NCBI RefSeq assembly: GCF_000711975.1
Contig: NZ_JONT01000009.1
Span: 34,668 to 98,667 of the forward strand
Direction of reading: 5' to 3'
Source: Desulfofalx alkaliphila DSM 12257
GTDB lineage: Bacteria > Bacillota > Desulfotomaculia > Desulfotomaculales > Desulfohalotomaculaceae
DNA length: 64,000 nt
Both the position numbers and the translations under genes were made by a program. This document shows, one piece after another, positions 46,264 to 54,869 of the stretch (the stretch's first letter is position 1; each line of letters opens with the position of its first letter). The notes beneath the pieces are model-generated. The model had not been told where the DNA came from and did not search any database. It saw only the letters and a program-made list of their open reading frames with translations.

Positions 46264-46937
46264 TGCGAAATGATTTGATTTTGCCCAAGTGTCAATTGGC
46301 AGAAAGTTTATTGGAGTGCGGCATAGTTGCGGTGGTGCGCGGTGCCAAAGCCCAAAAGGTTGTTAATATAGCTAAGGCCTTGGAAAGCGGTGGGGTAACA
46401 GCCATTGAGGTGACAATGGATACCCCCGGTGCAATTGAAATGATTAAGACTGTGGTAGCTGAAATCGGCGACCGGGCTGTGATAGGTGCCGGTACGGTGT
46501 TGGATGCTGAAACCGCCCGGGCGGCCATACTGGCAGGGGCAGAATTTATTTTTTGTCCCAGTCTACACCAGGATGTTATTCGCGTAGCTAACCGCTACGG
46601 TAAAGTAGTTATTCCGGGTGTAATGACACCCACTGAAATTATAAATGCATATGAAATGGGTGCAGATCTTTTAAAGGTCTTTCCGGCCGGCGTATTAGGC
46701 CCCAGATACTTTAAAGAAGTGGCCGGCCCCTTTAAACACATTCCTTTGATGCCCTCTGGCGGTGTAACTTTGGAAAATGCCGCTGAATTTATTAAGGCAG
46801 GCAGCGTGGCCCTGGGTGTGGGTGGGGCCCTGATAGATAAAGAGGCGGTTGCCGGGGAACAATATGAAGTGTTGACTGAAAGGGCTAAGAAATTTGTGAA
46901 AGTTGTTCGCCAAGCTCGCAGCGAACTGAAAAAATAA
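46263..46937 (+). CDS. eda: 2-keto-3-deoxy-6-phosphogluconate (KDPG/KHG) aldolase
   Basis: 224 residues, class I aldolase. Key parts are GIVAVVRGAKA, the catalytic Glu region IEVTMDTPG, GAGTVLDAETA, FCPSLHQD, and the Schiff-base Lys in LLKVFPAG, followed by PSGGVTLENAAEF. It splits KDPG to pyruvate and glyceraldehyde-3-phosphate. Its ATG shares a base with the kinase stop (TAATG), so the two are translationally coupled. Confidence 0.94.
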   Translation: MRNDLILPKCQLAESLLECGIVAVVRGAKAQKVVNIAKALESGGVTAIEVTMDTPGAIEMIKTVVAEIGDRAVIGAGTVLDAETARAAILAGAEFIFCPSLHQDVIRVANRYGKVVIPGVMTPTEIINAYEMGADLLKVFPAGVLGPRYFKEVAGPFKHIPLMPSGGVTLENAAEFIKAGSVALGVGGALIDKEAVAGEQYEVLTERAKKFVKVVRQARSELKK

Positions 46938-46969
46938 TCTAAGATCATTTGTTTAAAGGAGTGATAAAG

Positions 46970-47962
46970 GTGTCCAAACCTAAGGTGTATGTTACAGATT
47001 TTGAGTTCAAAACTCTGCAATATGAAGAAGAAGTACTTAATCCGGTAGGGGCCGAGCTCATCGGTGTTCAGTGTAAAACCGAAGACGAAATTATTGAAAA
47101 ATGTAAAGATGCCTTTGGTTTAATTAACCAATATGCCCCCATCGGCCGTAAAGTTTTGGAGTCACTGCCAAACTTAAAGGTGGTGGCCCGTTATGGGGTA
47201 GGGGTTAATACCATCGATATTCCTGCGGCCACTGAGCTGGGTATATGCGTAGCCCATGTGCCGGATTACTGTATGGATGAAGTGTCTGACCACGCCATGG
47301 CTTTGCTGATGGCTTGTGCCCGTAAAACTGTGCTGATGAATAACGAAGTGAAAAAAGGTAACTGGGATTATAAGGTATCAATTCCCATTAACCGACTTCG
47401 GGGACAAAAGCTGGGTTTAATAAGCTTTGGCCGCATTGCCCAGGCGCTGGCTAAAAAAGCCCAGGCCTTTGGTTTAAACCTGCTGGTGTATGATCCATAT
47501 GTTCCGGAAGCTGTTGCCAAGGAACACAATGCAAAACTGGTGAGCCTGGAGGAACTCTTAAAGGAATCAGATTTTATTTCAGTGCATGCACCCCTAACAG
47601 CAGAAACAGAACATATGATCAGTGAGAAAGAATTGCAGATGATGAAAGATTCCGCTTATATTATTAACACCGGACGTGGCCCCGTAATTGATGAAAAGGC
47701 CCTTGTAAAAGGCCTACAGCAAGGTTGGATTGCCGGTGCCGGTTTAGACGTGCTGGAAACAGAACCGCCGGCCGCTGATAATCCGTTGCTGCAGATGGAT
47801 AATGTTGTAATTAATCCCCATGCGGCTTGGTATTCAGAGCAGGCAGAGGCTGAGCTCAGAAGAAAAACTGCCCGGGGAGTTGCCGAAGTAATTCAGGGTT
47901 ATTATCCAACCTATCATGTAAATAAAGAAGTGCGAGAAAAGTTAACATTAAAAACTTTGTAA
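46970..47962 (+). CDS. D-isomer-specific 2-hydroxyacid dehydrogenase
   Basis: 330 residues of the D-2-hydroxyacid/phosphoglycerate dehydrogenase family. The Rossmann motif reads LGLISFGRIAQAL, so the middle Gly of GxGxxG is Ser, as in some subfamilies. Catalytic Arg is in INTGRGPVID, Glu in LETEPP and His in INPHAAWYS. It would interconvert a 2-keto and a D-2-hydroxy acid, for example glyoxylate/hydroxypyruvate and glycerate, or a keto-sugar acid. The GTG at 46970 is chosen because GGAG sits 8 bases before it. Confidence 0.88.
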   Translation: MSKPKVYVTDFEFKTLQYEEEVLNPVGAELIGVQCKTEDEIIEKCKDAFGLINQYAPIGRKVLESLPNLKVVARYGVGVNTIDIPAATELGICVAHVPDYCMDEVSDHAMALLMACARKTVLMNNEVKKGNWDYKVSIPINRLRGQKLGLISFGRIAQALAKKAQAFGLNLLVYDPYVPEAVAKEHNAKLVSLEELLKESDFISVHAPLTAETEHMISEKELQMMKDSAYIINTGRGPVIDEKALVKGLQQGWIAGAGLDVLETEPPAADNPLLQMDNVVINPHAAWYSEQAEAELRRKTARGVAEVIQGYYPTYHVNKEVREKLTLKTL

Positions 47963-47977
47963 AGGGTGCCTGATTTT

Positions 47978-48883
47978 ATGAAAAAAGTGAAGTTTAAGGG
48001 AATCATTCCACCGATGGTAACCATTTTTAATGAAGATGGTTCCTTTGATTGGGAAGGCAATAAGGCTGTCATTGACTATCTCATTAACGGTGGAGTGCAT
48101 GGCATTTTTGTGATGGGCAGTTCCAGTGAGTTTAATCACCTGACCAGTGCTGAAAGAAAGGAATTTGCGGAATTTGCCGTTGATTATGTCAACGGTCGAG
48201 TACCTGTGCTGGTGGGTACCGGTCATACCAATACACAGACAGTGGTGGATTTATCCCGCCATGCGCAGAGTATTGGAGCAGACGGTGTGGTGGTGGTTAC
48301 TCCTTACTACTGGAAACTTTCAGAAGAAAATTTATTTAATCACTTTACTACCGTGGCAGGGGCAATAGATTTGCCGGTGGTACTTTACCACTATCCTAAT
48401 TTAACCGGGCAACAGTTCGATGCTCCACTGGTGGCACGGATTGTAAAAGAAATGCCAAACGTGGTGGGCATAAAGGACACCATTGACAGCATAAGCCACA
48501 TCCGGGAGCTGATTATCACTGTAAAAGAGATAAATCCTGATTTCAGCGTTTTTTCCGCCTATGATGATCATCTGTTTAATACCTTGGTAATGGGCGGGGA
48601 CGGTGCCATTTCAGGTAGCTCAAATTTTGCTCCGGAGATTAATGTGGGGGTATATCAAAACTTTGTAGAGGGCAACTATCAAAAGGCTATAGATATAAAT
48701 AATATTTTGATGCGCCTAACAAGAATATATGGTTTTGACACCCCTGCCATTGGGGTAATGAAAGAAGGCTTGCGCCTCAGGGGAGTACCCATAAAAACCC
48801 ATGTGCGTCCTCCGGCGGCGGCTGCTTCACCTAAGGCTGTGGCAGCCCTGGAAAGTCTTTTAAAAAGCTTACAATTAATTTAA
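47978..48883 (+). CDS. DapA/NAL-family aldolase 1 (possible 2-keto-3-deoxy sugar-acid aldolase)
   Basis: 301 residues of the dihydrodipicolinate synthase superfamily. The family loop GSSSEFNHLT takes the place of GTTGE, the catalytic Tyr lies in LYHYPNLTG, and the Schiff-base Lys in VGIKDTIDS. Lysine-pathway DapA would be expected beside lysine genes, so in this locus a pyruvate-forming aldolase acting on KDG or a related acid is more likely. It follows the hydroxyacid dehydrogenase by 15 bases. ATG 47978 is preferred over GTG 47966, which lies on the ribosome site. Confidence 0.85.
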   Translation: MKKVKFKGIIPPMVTIFNEDGSFDWEGNKAVIDYLINGGVHGIFVMGSSSEFNHLTSAERKEFAEFAVDYVNGRVPVLVGTGHTNTQTVVDLSRHAQSIGADGVVVVTPYYWKLSEENLFNHFTTVAGAIDLPVVLYHYPNLTGQQFDAPLVARIVKEMPNVVGIKDTIDSISHIRELIITVKEINPDFSVFSAYDDHLFNTLVMGGDGAISGSSNFAPEINVGVYQNFVEGNYQKAIDINNILMRLTRIYGFDTPAIGVMKEGLRLRGVPIKTHVRPPAAAASPKAVAALESLLKSLQLI

Positions 48884-48913
48884 CTATAAATAATGCAGGC
48901 GTGTTGTATTTAA

Positions 48914-48935
48914 GGGCGGGTATTCACGCCCGCCC
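48914..48935 (+). terminator. GC-rich hairpin before the ferredoxin gene
   Basis: GGGCGGG (48914-48920) and CCCGCCC (48929-48935), flanked by TAAG/CTTA. Little T tract follows, so it may weaken rather than stop transcription into the ferredoxin-AOR genes. Confidence 0.5.
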
Positions 48936-49019
48936 GCTTATAAATATGAGGGGGCAATAAGCAGGAGCAAGTTTCACTTGTTTAAACAACTAACTGATAA
49001 AGCTGAAAGGGGGATAAAT

Positions 49020-49409
49020 GTGCTTGTCATAAGAGATAAATTATGTACAGGTTGTCGTCTTTGTGAGCAAATTTGCTCTATGGAACACCACCGTGAAGTT
49101 AATCCTCACCTGGCCAGGATAAAGATAGAAAGCAAGTGGCCCGCTGAGGAAAAGATAATTGTTTGCCGTCAGTGCAAAACTCAAAATTGTGTGAAGGCTT
49201 GTCCACAAAAGGCACTGTCTTTTGACGGTTATGTTAAGTTGGATGAAAAGGCTTGCGACGGCTGCGGCCAATGCTTGGAAGCCTGTCCCTTTGGCTACAA
49301 TTTAAGAAACAAAAACACAGGAAAACCTGTTTTCTGTGACACCTGCTCAGGAAACTATTCATGTGTTAGTTGGTGTCCCGCTAAAGCAATTAGGAAGGGG
49401 GGAGCATAA
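49020..49409 (+). CDS. Four-cluster ferredoxin-like protein, electron partner of AOR
   Basis: 129 residues with 16 cysteines in four CxxCxxC or CxxCxnC groups: CTGCRLCEQIC, CRQCKTQNCVKAC, CDGCGQCLEAC and CDTCSGNYSCVSWC. This is the DmsB/HycB-type layout for four [4Fe-4S] clusters. It is two bases from the AOR gene, so it likely carries electrons from AOR to the ferredoxin pool. The GTG at 49020 is favoured by GGGGG 6 bases upstream; TTG 48978 is the alternative. Confidence 0.9.
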   Translation: MLVIRDKLCTGCRLCEQICSMEHHREVNPHLARIKIESKWPAEEKIIVCRQCKTQNCVKACPQKALSFDGYVKLDEKACDGCGQCLEACPFGYNLRNKNTGKPVFCDTCSGNYSCVSWCPAKAIRKGGA

Positions 49410-49411
49410 TA

Positions 49412-51223
49412 ATGAAATGGTTTGGTTATACCGGCAAATTACTATATATAAACCTTACAACCTGTAATTATCAAGTTAAAGAGTTAGAGTTGGAACAAGC
49501 TGTAAAATATTTAGGTGGTAAAGGGTTGGCTGCCAGCATTTTATATGAAAAATTAAAGCCAGGCACAGACCCGCTGGGACCGGATAACATTCTGGTTTTT
49601 GCAACCGGCCCACTCACCGGTACCCCTGCTCCCACCGCCGGCAGAATGGTGGTTGCCACTAAGAGTCCGTTAACCGGCTTATGGTTAGATTCTAACTGCG
49701 GTGGTTTTTTAGGAAGAGAAATAAAGCAGGCAGGGTATGATGCTTTAATTGTTGAGGGGAAAGCTGCGGAACCGGTATACATCTTAATTGATGATGATAA
49801 GGTAGAAATCTGTTCTGCTGCTAACCTTGTGGGTAAAGATACTTTTGATACTCACGAGATATTAAGGGAATCCCACGGCGAGGTTAGGGTTGCCTGTATT
49901 GGCCAATCGGGAGAAAGAATGGATCGTTTGGCAGCTATTATCTCTGAGGCCAGGGCCTTTGGCCGCGGTGGAGCAGGCGCTGTAATGGGCTCCAAAAATT
50001 TAAAGGCCATTGCTGTACGTGGTACTAACAGTGTAAAAATAGCAGATTACGATAAATTTGTAAATATGGTGAAGGAAGCCTTCAATGAGGTGGCAATTAA
50101 CCCTGATACCGGAGGCGGCAGAAATCACTATGGTACCAATGTAATTTATTCCTTTATTAATGAAGCAGGGATACACCCGGTGGAAAACTTTACCAAGGGC
50201 AAGTTTGGCAAGCTGGATGTAATTAACGAAGAAATTCTCAGAACCAAGTATTATAAAAAAGATAAGGCATGCTCATCCTGTCCCATTGCCTGCAGTAAGT
50301 ATTCGGTGGTGGAGGAAGGTAAATACCAAGGCAAGTTTGTTGAAGGCCCTGAATATGAAAACCTTTGGAGTTTTGGAGCACAATGCGGCAACAGTGATAT
50401 AGGGGCTATTATCCATGCTGAGTATCTCTGTGATGCTTACGGATTGGATTCTGTCTCGGTTGGTAACGCCATTGGTTTTGCCATGGAGTGTTACAAAAGA
50501 GGTGTGCTAACTGAGGAAGAAATAGGCTATCCGCTGCAGTTTGGTGATACCGAGGCCATGATGAGAACCTTGGAAGCCATTGGTAAGGGAGAAGGTATTG
50601 GTAAACTGCTGGCCCAAGGGGTAAAATATGCAGCCGAACAAATTGGAAAAGGTTCTGAAAAGTGGGCAATGCACGTTAAAGGAATGGAACTACCTGCCTA
50701 TGATCCCCGGGGAGCCTATGGTATGGGTTTGGCATATGCCACCAGTGACCGTGGGGGCTGCCATTTAAGATCATGGCCGGTGGCCCAGGAGGTATTGTCT
50801 GCCAATAGGATGGACCCCTTCTCTGTGGAGTTTAAAGCTGAATTTGTGAAGAGCGAACAAGACTTAATCTCGGCCGTTGATTCCGTTGGGCTGTGCCTGT
50901 TTGCAAGCTTTGCCATGACCTTAAAACAAATGGTTGGCATGCTGTCTGCACTGACCGGTATTAAAGAGCTTGATAGCGGTGAGGAACTGCTCAAAATCGG
51001 CGAAAGGATTTATAATCTCACCCGCCTATTTAATATGCGGGAAGGCATGAATGCCAGCGCTGATAATTTACCAGAACGACTGCTCACAGAAACCCACAAA
51101 GAAGGCCCTGCAGCCGGTAGCACTGTGCCCCTGGAGGAAATGATTGAGGAATACTACAGAATTAGGCATTGGGACGAAAATGGCAAACCAATGCAAAGTA
51201 AACTGAAGGATTTAGGCCTCTAG
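49412..51223 (+). CDS. aor: Tungsten-type aldehyde:ferredoxin oxidoreductase
   Basis: 603 residues of the AOR family. The N-terminus is GYTGKLLYINLTT, with LGGKGLAASILYEKL and the pterin-binding region GPLTGTPAPTAGRM. The [4Fe-4S] motif is CSSCPIACSKY, with the fourth Cys in DSVGLCLF. The enzyme oxidises aldehydes to carboxylic acids with reduced ferredoxin as product, using W- or Mo-bis-pterin. In this sugar-acid cluster the aldehyde is probably glyceraldehyde (released by a non-phosphorylated KDG aldolase) or glycolaldehyde. The specificity cannot be read from the sequence. Confidence 0.94.
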   Translation: MKWFGYTGKLLYINLTTCNYQVKELELEQAVKYLGGKGLAASILYEKLKPGTDPLGPDNILVFATGPLTGTPAPTAGRMVVATKSPLTGLWLDSNCGGFLGREIKQAGYDALIVEGKAAEPVYILIDDDKVEICSAANLVGKDTFDTHEILRESHGEVRVACIGQSGERMDRLAAIISEARAFGRGGAGAVMGSKNLKAIAVRGTNSVKIADYDKFVNMVKEAFNEVAINPDTGGGRNHYGTNVIYSFINEAGIHPVENFTKGKFGKLDVINEEILRTKYYKKDKACSSCPIACSKYSVVEEGKYQGKFVEGPEYENLWSFGAQCGNSDIGAIIHAEYLCDAYGLDSVSVGNAIGFAMECYKRGVLTEEEIGYPLQFGDTEAMMRTLEAIGKGEGIGKLLAQGVKYAAEQIGKGSEKWAMHVKGMELPAYDPRGAYGMGLAYATSDRGGCHLRSWPVAQEVLSANRMDPFSVEFKAEFVKSEQDLISAVDSVGLCLFASFAMTLKQMVGMLSALTGIKELDSGEELLKIGERIYNLTRLFNMREGMNASADNLPERLLTETHKEGPAAGSTVPLEEMIEEYYRIRHWDENGKPMQSKLKDLGL

Positions 51224-51225
51224 AC

Positions 51226-51489
51226 ATGACCGTTAAAGTTAAGGTTAAGTTTTTTGCACAACTGGCAGCACAGGCAGGATGCAGGGAGTGTTATTTAGAA
51301 GTTCCCGGTGATTTTTATCAGGCCCTCAATGCTGTTGAAAGTAAATTTAACTTGTCAATAATAGATGAACTTGGAACCGGATACTCAGTATTAATAAATG
51401 GCAAAGGTTACGCTTACGGACTTGATGATAATCAACAATTAAAAGATAACGATACTATCGCCTTCGTACCCTTTTTGGGCGGAGGATAA
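51226..51489 (+). CDS. MoaD/ThiS-family sulfur carrier
   Basis: 87 residues, a ubiquitin-like fold ending in the Gly-Gly tail (FVPFLGGG) that carries the thiocarboxylate. MoaD supplies sulfur for molybdopterin, which AOR requires. The gene follows aor by 2 bases, as is common for AOR clusters in anaerobes. The ribosome site is weak, so translation may be coupled to aor. Confidence 0.88.
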   Translation: MTVKVKVKFFAQLAAQAGCRECYLEVPGDFYQALNAVESKFNLSIIDELGTGYSVLINGKGYAYGLDDNQQLKDNDTIAFVPFLGGG

Positions 51490-51503
51490 TAATTGCGAGG
51501 TGA

Positions 51504-52448
51504 ATGAGCAACATGTTTAGACCAGAAGGTATATACGTGGCCATGTTGACTCCCTTTAAAGAGGGTAAAGTTAATGAAACAGTTTTAAGACAAGTGGTAG
51601 AATTTCAAATTCAAAGAGGCGTACACGGACTGTTTCCGGTGAGCAGCTGTGGTGAGTTCATTCAAATGGACTTTGCTGAAAAAATTCGCACAATGGAAAT
51701 TGTGGTGGATCAGGCTGCCGGACGGGTACCGGTAACACCCGGTGTAACTGCACCTAATCCCAATGAATCCATCGCACTGGCAAAGGAAGCAAAACGTGCC
51801 GGTTGCTCAGGTGTGGTAATTTGCCCACCGTATTTCCTCCCAATCAGCCAAGAGACCATTGAGCGTCACTTTGAGTTACTGGCTGATAACGTTGACATTC
51901 CTGTTATTTTATACAACATACCTGCTTTCACCACTCCGATAACATATGATGTGGTGAAAAGACTAAGTCGCCGTGAAAATATTGTGGCCATGAAGGACAG
52001 CAGCGGCAGTGTGGTTGACATGGTTCACTTTATGGACAAAGTAAGAGCCATTGGTATGCAGGATAAATTTAACTTCTTGATTGGTCGTGAAGACGGTTTA
52101 TTCCCGGCCTTAATGATGGGCGGTAAGGGTTGCATGACTGCCTGTGCAGGTATTGTTCCTGAAATTCTAGTAGGTATTTGGGATAGTTACCATAAGGGTG
52201 AATTTGAAAAAGCAAAAGAATTGCAGTTTTCATTCCTAAACCTATTGCGTGCAATGAATGCCCTGCCCTTCCCGGTAGGATTTAAGTTGGCGCTGGAATT
52301 GCGCGGTTTTGAGATGGGCGAACCTATGCAACCGCTGTCCCACGCAGAAAAGTACAATTATGTGAACGTGCGCAGTAGGCTGGAAAAGATTATGGGTGCC
52401 CTTTTAGGTGACTATAAGGTGGATCTTGATCAGTTAATGAAAAAATAA
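51504..52448 (+). CDS. DapA/NAL-family aldolase 2
   Basis: 314 residues of the same superfamily as the gene at 47978 but clearly diverged. Visible are VSSCGEFIQM (family loop), LYNIPAFTTPI with the catalytic Tyr, and VAMKDSSGS with the Schiff-base Lys. It too may split or form 2-keto-3-deoxy acids. Having two such genes beside KDPG aldolase suggests parallel routes or substrates. The start is uncertain: GAGG is 3 bases from ATG 51504 and 12 from ATG 51513. A strong terminator follows. Confidence 0.84.
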   Translation: MSNMFRPEGIYVAMLTPFKEGKVNETVLRQVVEFQIQRGVHGLFPVSSCGEFIQMDFAEKIRTMEIVVDQAAGRVPVTPGVTAPNPNESIALAKEAKRAGCSGVVICPPYFLPISQETIERHFELLADNVDIPVILYNIPAFTTPITYDVVKRLSRRENIVAMKDSSGSVVDMVHFMDKVRAIGMQDKFNFLIGREDGLFPALMMGGKGCMTACAGIVPEILVGIWDSYHKGEFEKAKELQFSFLNLLRAMNALPFPVGFKLALELRGFEMGEPMQPLSHAEKYNYVNVRSRLEKIMGALLGDYKVDLDQLMKK

Positions 52449-52483
52449 GAAGTCTATTTCTCAAACTCCCCCAGTTTAGATAT

Positions 52484-52521
52484 AGAGAAAAAAAGCGACC
52501 CCACGGGCGCTTTTTTTCTCT
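52484..52521. terminator. Strong terminator after the sugar-acid locus
   Basis: AGAGAAAAAAAGCG and CGCTTTTTTTCTCT form a 14-bp stem around ACCCCACGGG. A-rich and T-rich arms make it effective in both directions. It closes the sugar-acid operon. Confidence 0.85.
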
Positions 52522-52560
52522 GGTATTATATTTATTTTATTAAAGCTTGAGGGTGTTAAC

Positions 52561-53460
52561 ATGATTTTCTTTGAAGTAATATTACCTGTATTTATCATTA
52601 TGTCGTTGGGTTTCGTTGGCCAGCGGGCAATGAAAATGGACATTACATCGGTATCGAATATTGCGATGTACATTCTAACTCCACCATTAATATTTCGAGT
52701 CTTTTATGATACTAAAATAAATCTAGATCTTGCCTATGTGGCGGTTTACTCAGTGCTGCTTTCAGTGAGCATAGTGGCAATAGTTTACCTGTTGGTTAAG
52801 TGCCGCATTATTCCTTTGGAAAACCAGCGGGCGATGATGATGTCTACCGCCTTTATGAATGCCGGCAACATGGGCGCCCCGGTGATGCTATTTGCTTTTG
52901 GGGAGATAGGCTTTAATTATGCAATGATAATTAATGTTTTTCACTCACTGGTGATGTTTACTCTGGGGATTTACATTGCGGCGGCGGATAAGAGCGGTGT
53001 TAAGACTTCTTTGAATGTCATGTTAAAAATGCCCTTCATTCATGCCATTGTGCTGGCTTTTTTATGGCAGAGTTTTAATCTTCCCATGCCGGAAAACGTT
53101 TACAACACCATTCAGCTGGTGGGGGATGCTTCCATACCGCTGATTATTATTGTTTTAGGTATGCAGTTGGCTGAGTGTAAAATAACAAAAATAAGCTGGC
53201 CCAGGCTCAACGGTGCCATGTTTATTCGTTTGTTGATTTCTCCCCTCATTGCCTATGGCATTGTGCAGCTGCTTCCGGTGAGCAAATTGTGGCAGCAGGT
53301 GATGATTATTGAGGCGGCCATGCCTACCGCCGCTTTGATAGCCCTGTATGCTCTACAGTTCAATCGTGAACCGGACTTCGTAACCGGTGTTACCTTTTTT
53401 TCAACGGTGGCCAGTATATTTACATTGATGTTAATTATACCTTTGGTTTTAAATATGTAA
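52561..53460 (+). CDS. Auxin efflux carrier (AEC) family transporter
   Basis: 299 residues with ten hydrophobic helices. The N-terminal repeat contains ILTPPLIFRVFYD and the second half PMPENVYNTIQLVGDASIPLIIIVLGMQLAE, the two inverted repeats typical of bacterial AEC permeases. These move organic acids such as malate or auxin-like compounds; the direction and substrate are unknown. It is after the terminator of the sugar-acid locus and may be independent of it. Confidence 0.85.
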   Translation: MIFFEVILPVFIIMSLGFVGQRAMKMDITSVSNIAMYILTPPLIFRVFYDTKINLDLAYVAVYSVLLSVSIVAIVYLLVKCRIIPLENQRAMMMSTAFMNAGNMGAPVMLFAFGEIGFNYAMIINVFHSLVMFTLGIYIAAADKSGVKTSLNVMLKMPFIHAIVLAFLWQSFNLPMPENVYNTIQLVGDASIPLIIIVLGMQLAECKITKISWPRLNGAMFIRLLISPLIAYGIVQLLPVSKLWQQVMIIEAAMPTAALIALYALQFNREPDFVTGVTFFSTVASIFTLMLIIPLVLNM

Positions 53461-53487
53461 GGGCGGCATAAAAGTCGCCCCTGTTTT
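53461..53487 (+). terminator. Hairpin after the AEC gene
   Basis: GGGCGGC and GTCGCCC (one G-T pair) with an ATAAAA loop, then CTGTTTT. The convergent DUF456 gene ends at its edge. Confidence 0.55.
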
Positions 53488-53965
53488 AAAGTACCACCAA
53501 TAAGAAGGACACAATCATGGCCGTTTGAATGATTAATTTTACCACCGTACCCCCGGCAAAGCCCAAGAGCGTGCCGATACCGGCATTTATTGCTTGTTTG
53601 GGTGATTTGTTATGCAACAGTTCGCCAATTATTGCTCCCAGAAAGGGCCCCAGTATAATGCCAAGGGGTCCTAAAAGAAACAAGCCTCCGAAGGCACCCA
53701 ATATACTGCCCCAAACTGCGGCTTTAGAACCACCGTAGCGCTTTACTCCGACAATACCGGCCACATAGTCCACTGCAAAGGCCAGTATTACCAATATTAC
53801 CTGACCTAACCAAAAGTGCCATGAAAAAACAGTAAAGCCGCTAATTAAGCCATATACAACCATGCCCAATAATATCAAAGGGGCCCCCGGTATTACCGGC
53901 AGTATTGCCCCTGCCATGCCTATCAGCATTATAGCCAATGCTGCTGTTAACGCTAACCAATCCAT
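53486..53965 (-). CDS. DUF456-family membrane protein
   Basis: 159 residues with four hydrophobic helices rich in Gly. The glycine-rich GAAILPVIPGAPLILLGMVVYG-like start and FGGLFLLGPLGIILGPFLGA are typical of DUF456, whose function is unknown. The ATG at 53965 lies 6 bases after AAGGAG. It is convergent with the AEC transporter gene and follows the selenoprotein gene on the same strand. Confidence 0.82.
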   Translation of the reverse strand: MDWLALTAALAIMLIGMAGAILPVIPGAPLILLGMVVYGLISGFTVFSWHFWLGQVILVILAFAVDYVAGIVGVKRYGGSKAAVWGSILGAFGGLFLLGPLGIILGPFLGAIIGELLHNKSPKQAINAGIGTLLGFAGGTVVKLIIQTAMIVSFLLVVL

Positions 53966-54013
53966 TAATATCTCCTTAAACTGTACAACTTGGTGATCAA
54001 ATTGTAGCATTTA

Positions 54014-54610
54014 TTACAGTAACTCTTCAATGGCTTTGACAAAGACGCTGTACTGCTGGGCGCCTACAATTCTTTTTTTGTCATTGAAGAAATAAGCAGG
54101 TAAACCGGCCACCTTGTACTGTGAAGCCAACTGCCTTGCCTGCTGGATGCGATCATGGTAGAGATTTTCTGTAAGGTTTTTTTGCAGCATATCAGCATCC
54201 AAACCCACTTTATCAGCACAATCTAAAACCACTGCAAGTTTACCTATATCTTTTCCTTGTAAAAAATAGGCTTGAAAAACAGCCTCATGAAATTCATCAA
54301 ACATACCACAGTCCTTGGCATATTCAGTGGCCTCCAGCGCCAAACGGGAGTTGGACAACACTTCATAAGGGTTGAAATTGATGCCATAGGGGGCGCCGGC
54401 ATTACGTAAATTATTGATCATTTTGTTAATATCCAAGTCGGAAAATTGATCTTTTAATAAAATCCCTTGGGGGGGAGTTTCAGGCCTTAACTGGTATCCC
54501 ACCCATTGTTCTTCAATGGGAAAATCTTTTTTTAACTTTTCGACAATACCTTTGCCGATATAGCAAAAGGGTCATACATAATCTGAAAAAACCAGTAGTT
54601 TGACTTTCAT
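54014..54610 (-). CDS. DsbA/FrnE-like thiol oxidoreductase, probable selenoprotein (Sec at an in-frame TGA)
   Basis: 198 residues if codon 13 (TGA at 54574-54572) is read as selenocysteine. The N-terminus is MKVKLLVFSDYV-U-PFCYIGKG, exactly where FrnE-like proteins have CPxC, giving a UPFC active site. Downstream the frame continues without break through EEQWVGYQLRPETPP and AGAPYGINFNPYEVLSNSRLALEA to the stop. A reading from an internal start would lose the active-site motif. A hairpin matching a bacterial SECIS follows the TGA. These proteins exchange disulfides; the substrate is unknown. Ribosome site AAGGAAGG precedes the ATG. Confidence 0.85.
54546..54561 (-). promoter_or_regulatory. SECIS-like hairpin inside the selenoprotein gene
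   Basis: On the minus strand, ATATC and GGTAT pair (one U-G) around the loop GGCAAA, beginning 11 bases after the TGA codon. A short stem at this distance, with two G residues at the start of the apical loop, is the known form of bacterial SECIS elements bound by SelB. Confidence 0.7.
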
Positions 54611-54644
54611 TGGCTGACCTTCCTTTACTATTTATGATATTAAC

Positions 54645-54656
54645 TACCATATGGTA
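54645..54656. promoter_or_regulatory. 12-base palindrome upstream of the selenoprotein gene
   Basis: TACCATATGGTA, a perfect palindrome 34 bases upstream of the selenoprotein start. Possible operator; the regulator is unknown. Confidence 0.3.
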
Positions 54657-54869
54657 CCGTTATATTGTATCATGGATGTAAAATTAGCGAAACAGTTTAT
54701 ACCTAGACAATGCAGGGGGCAATAATATTCTTTTTGTAATGGATAATGTTACTGTTTGAAAGTGAAGGATAAATGATATAATTATAACAATAATGTATAG
54801 TTTAGCCAGGTGTGTAGTAAAAAATCAAGGAAAGAAATAATGCAAGAATAGTTGAGGGAAGGTATTGAT

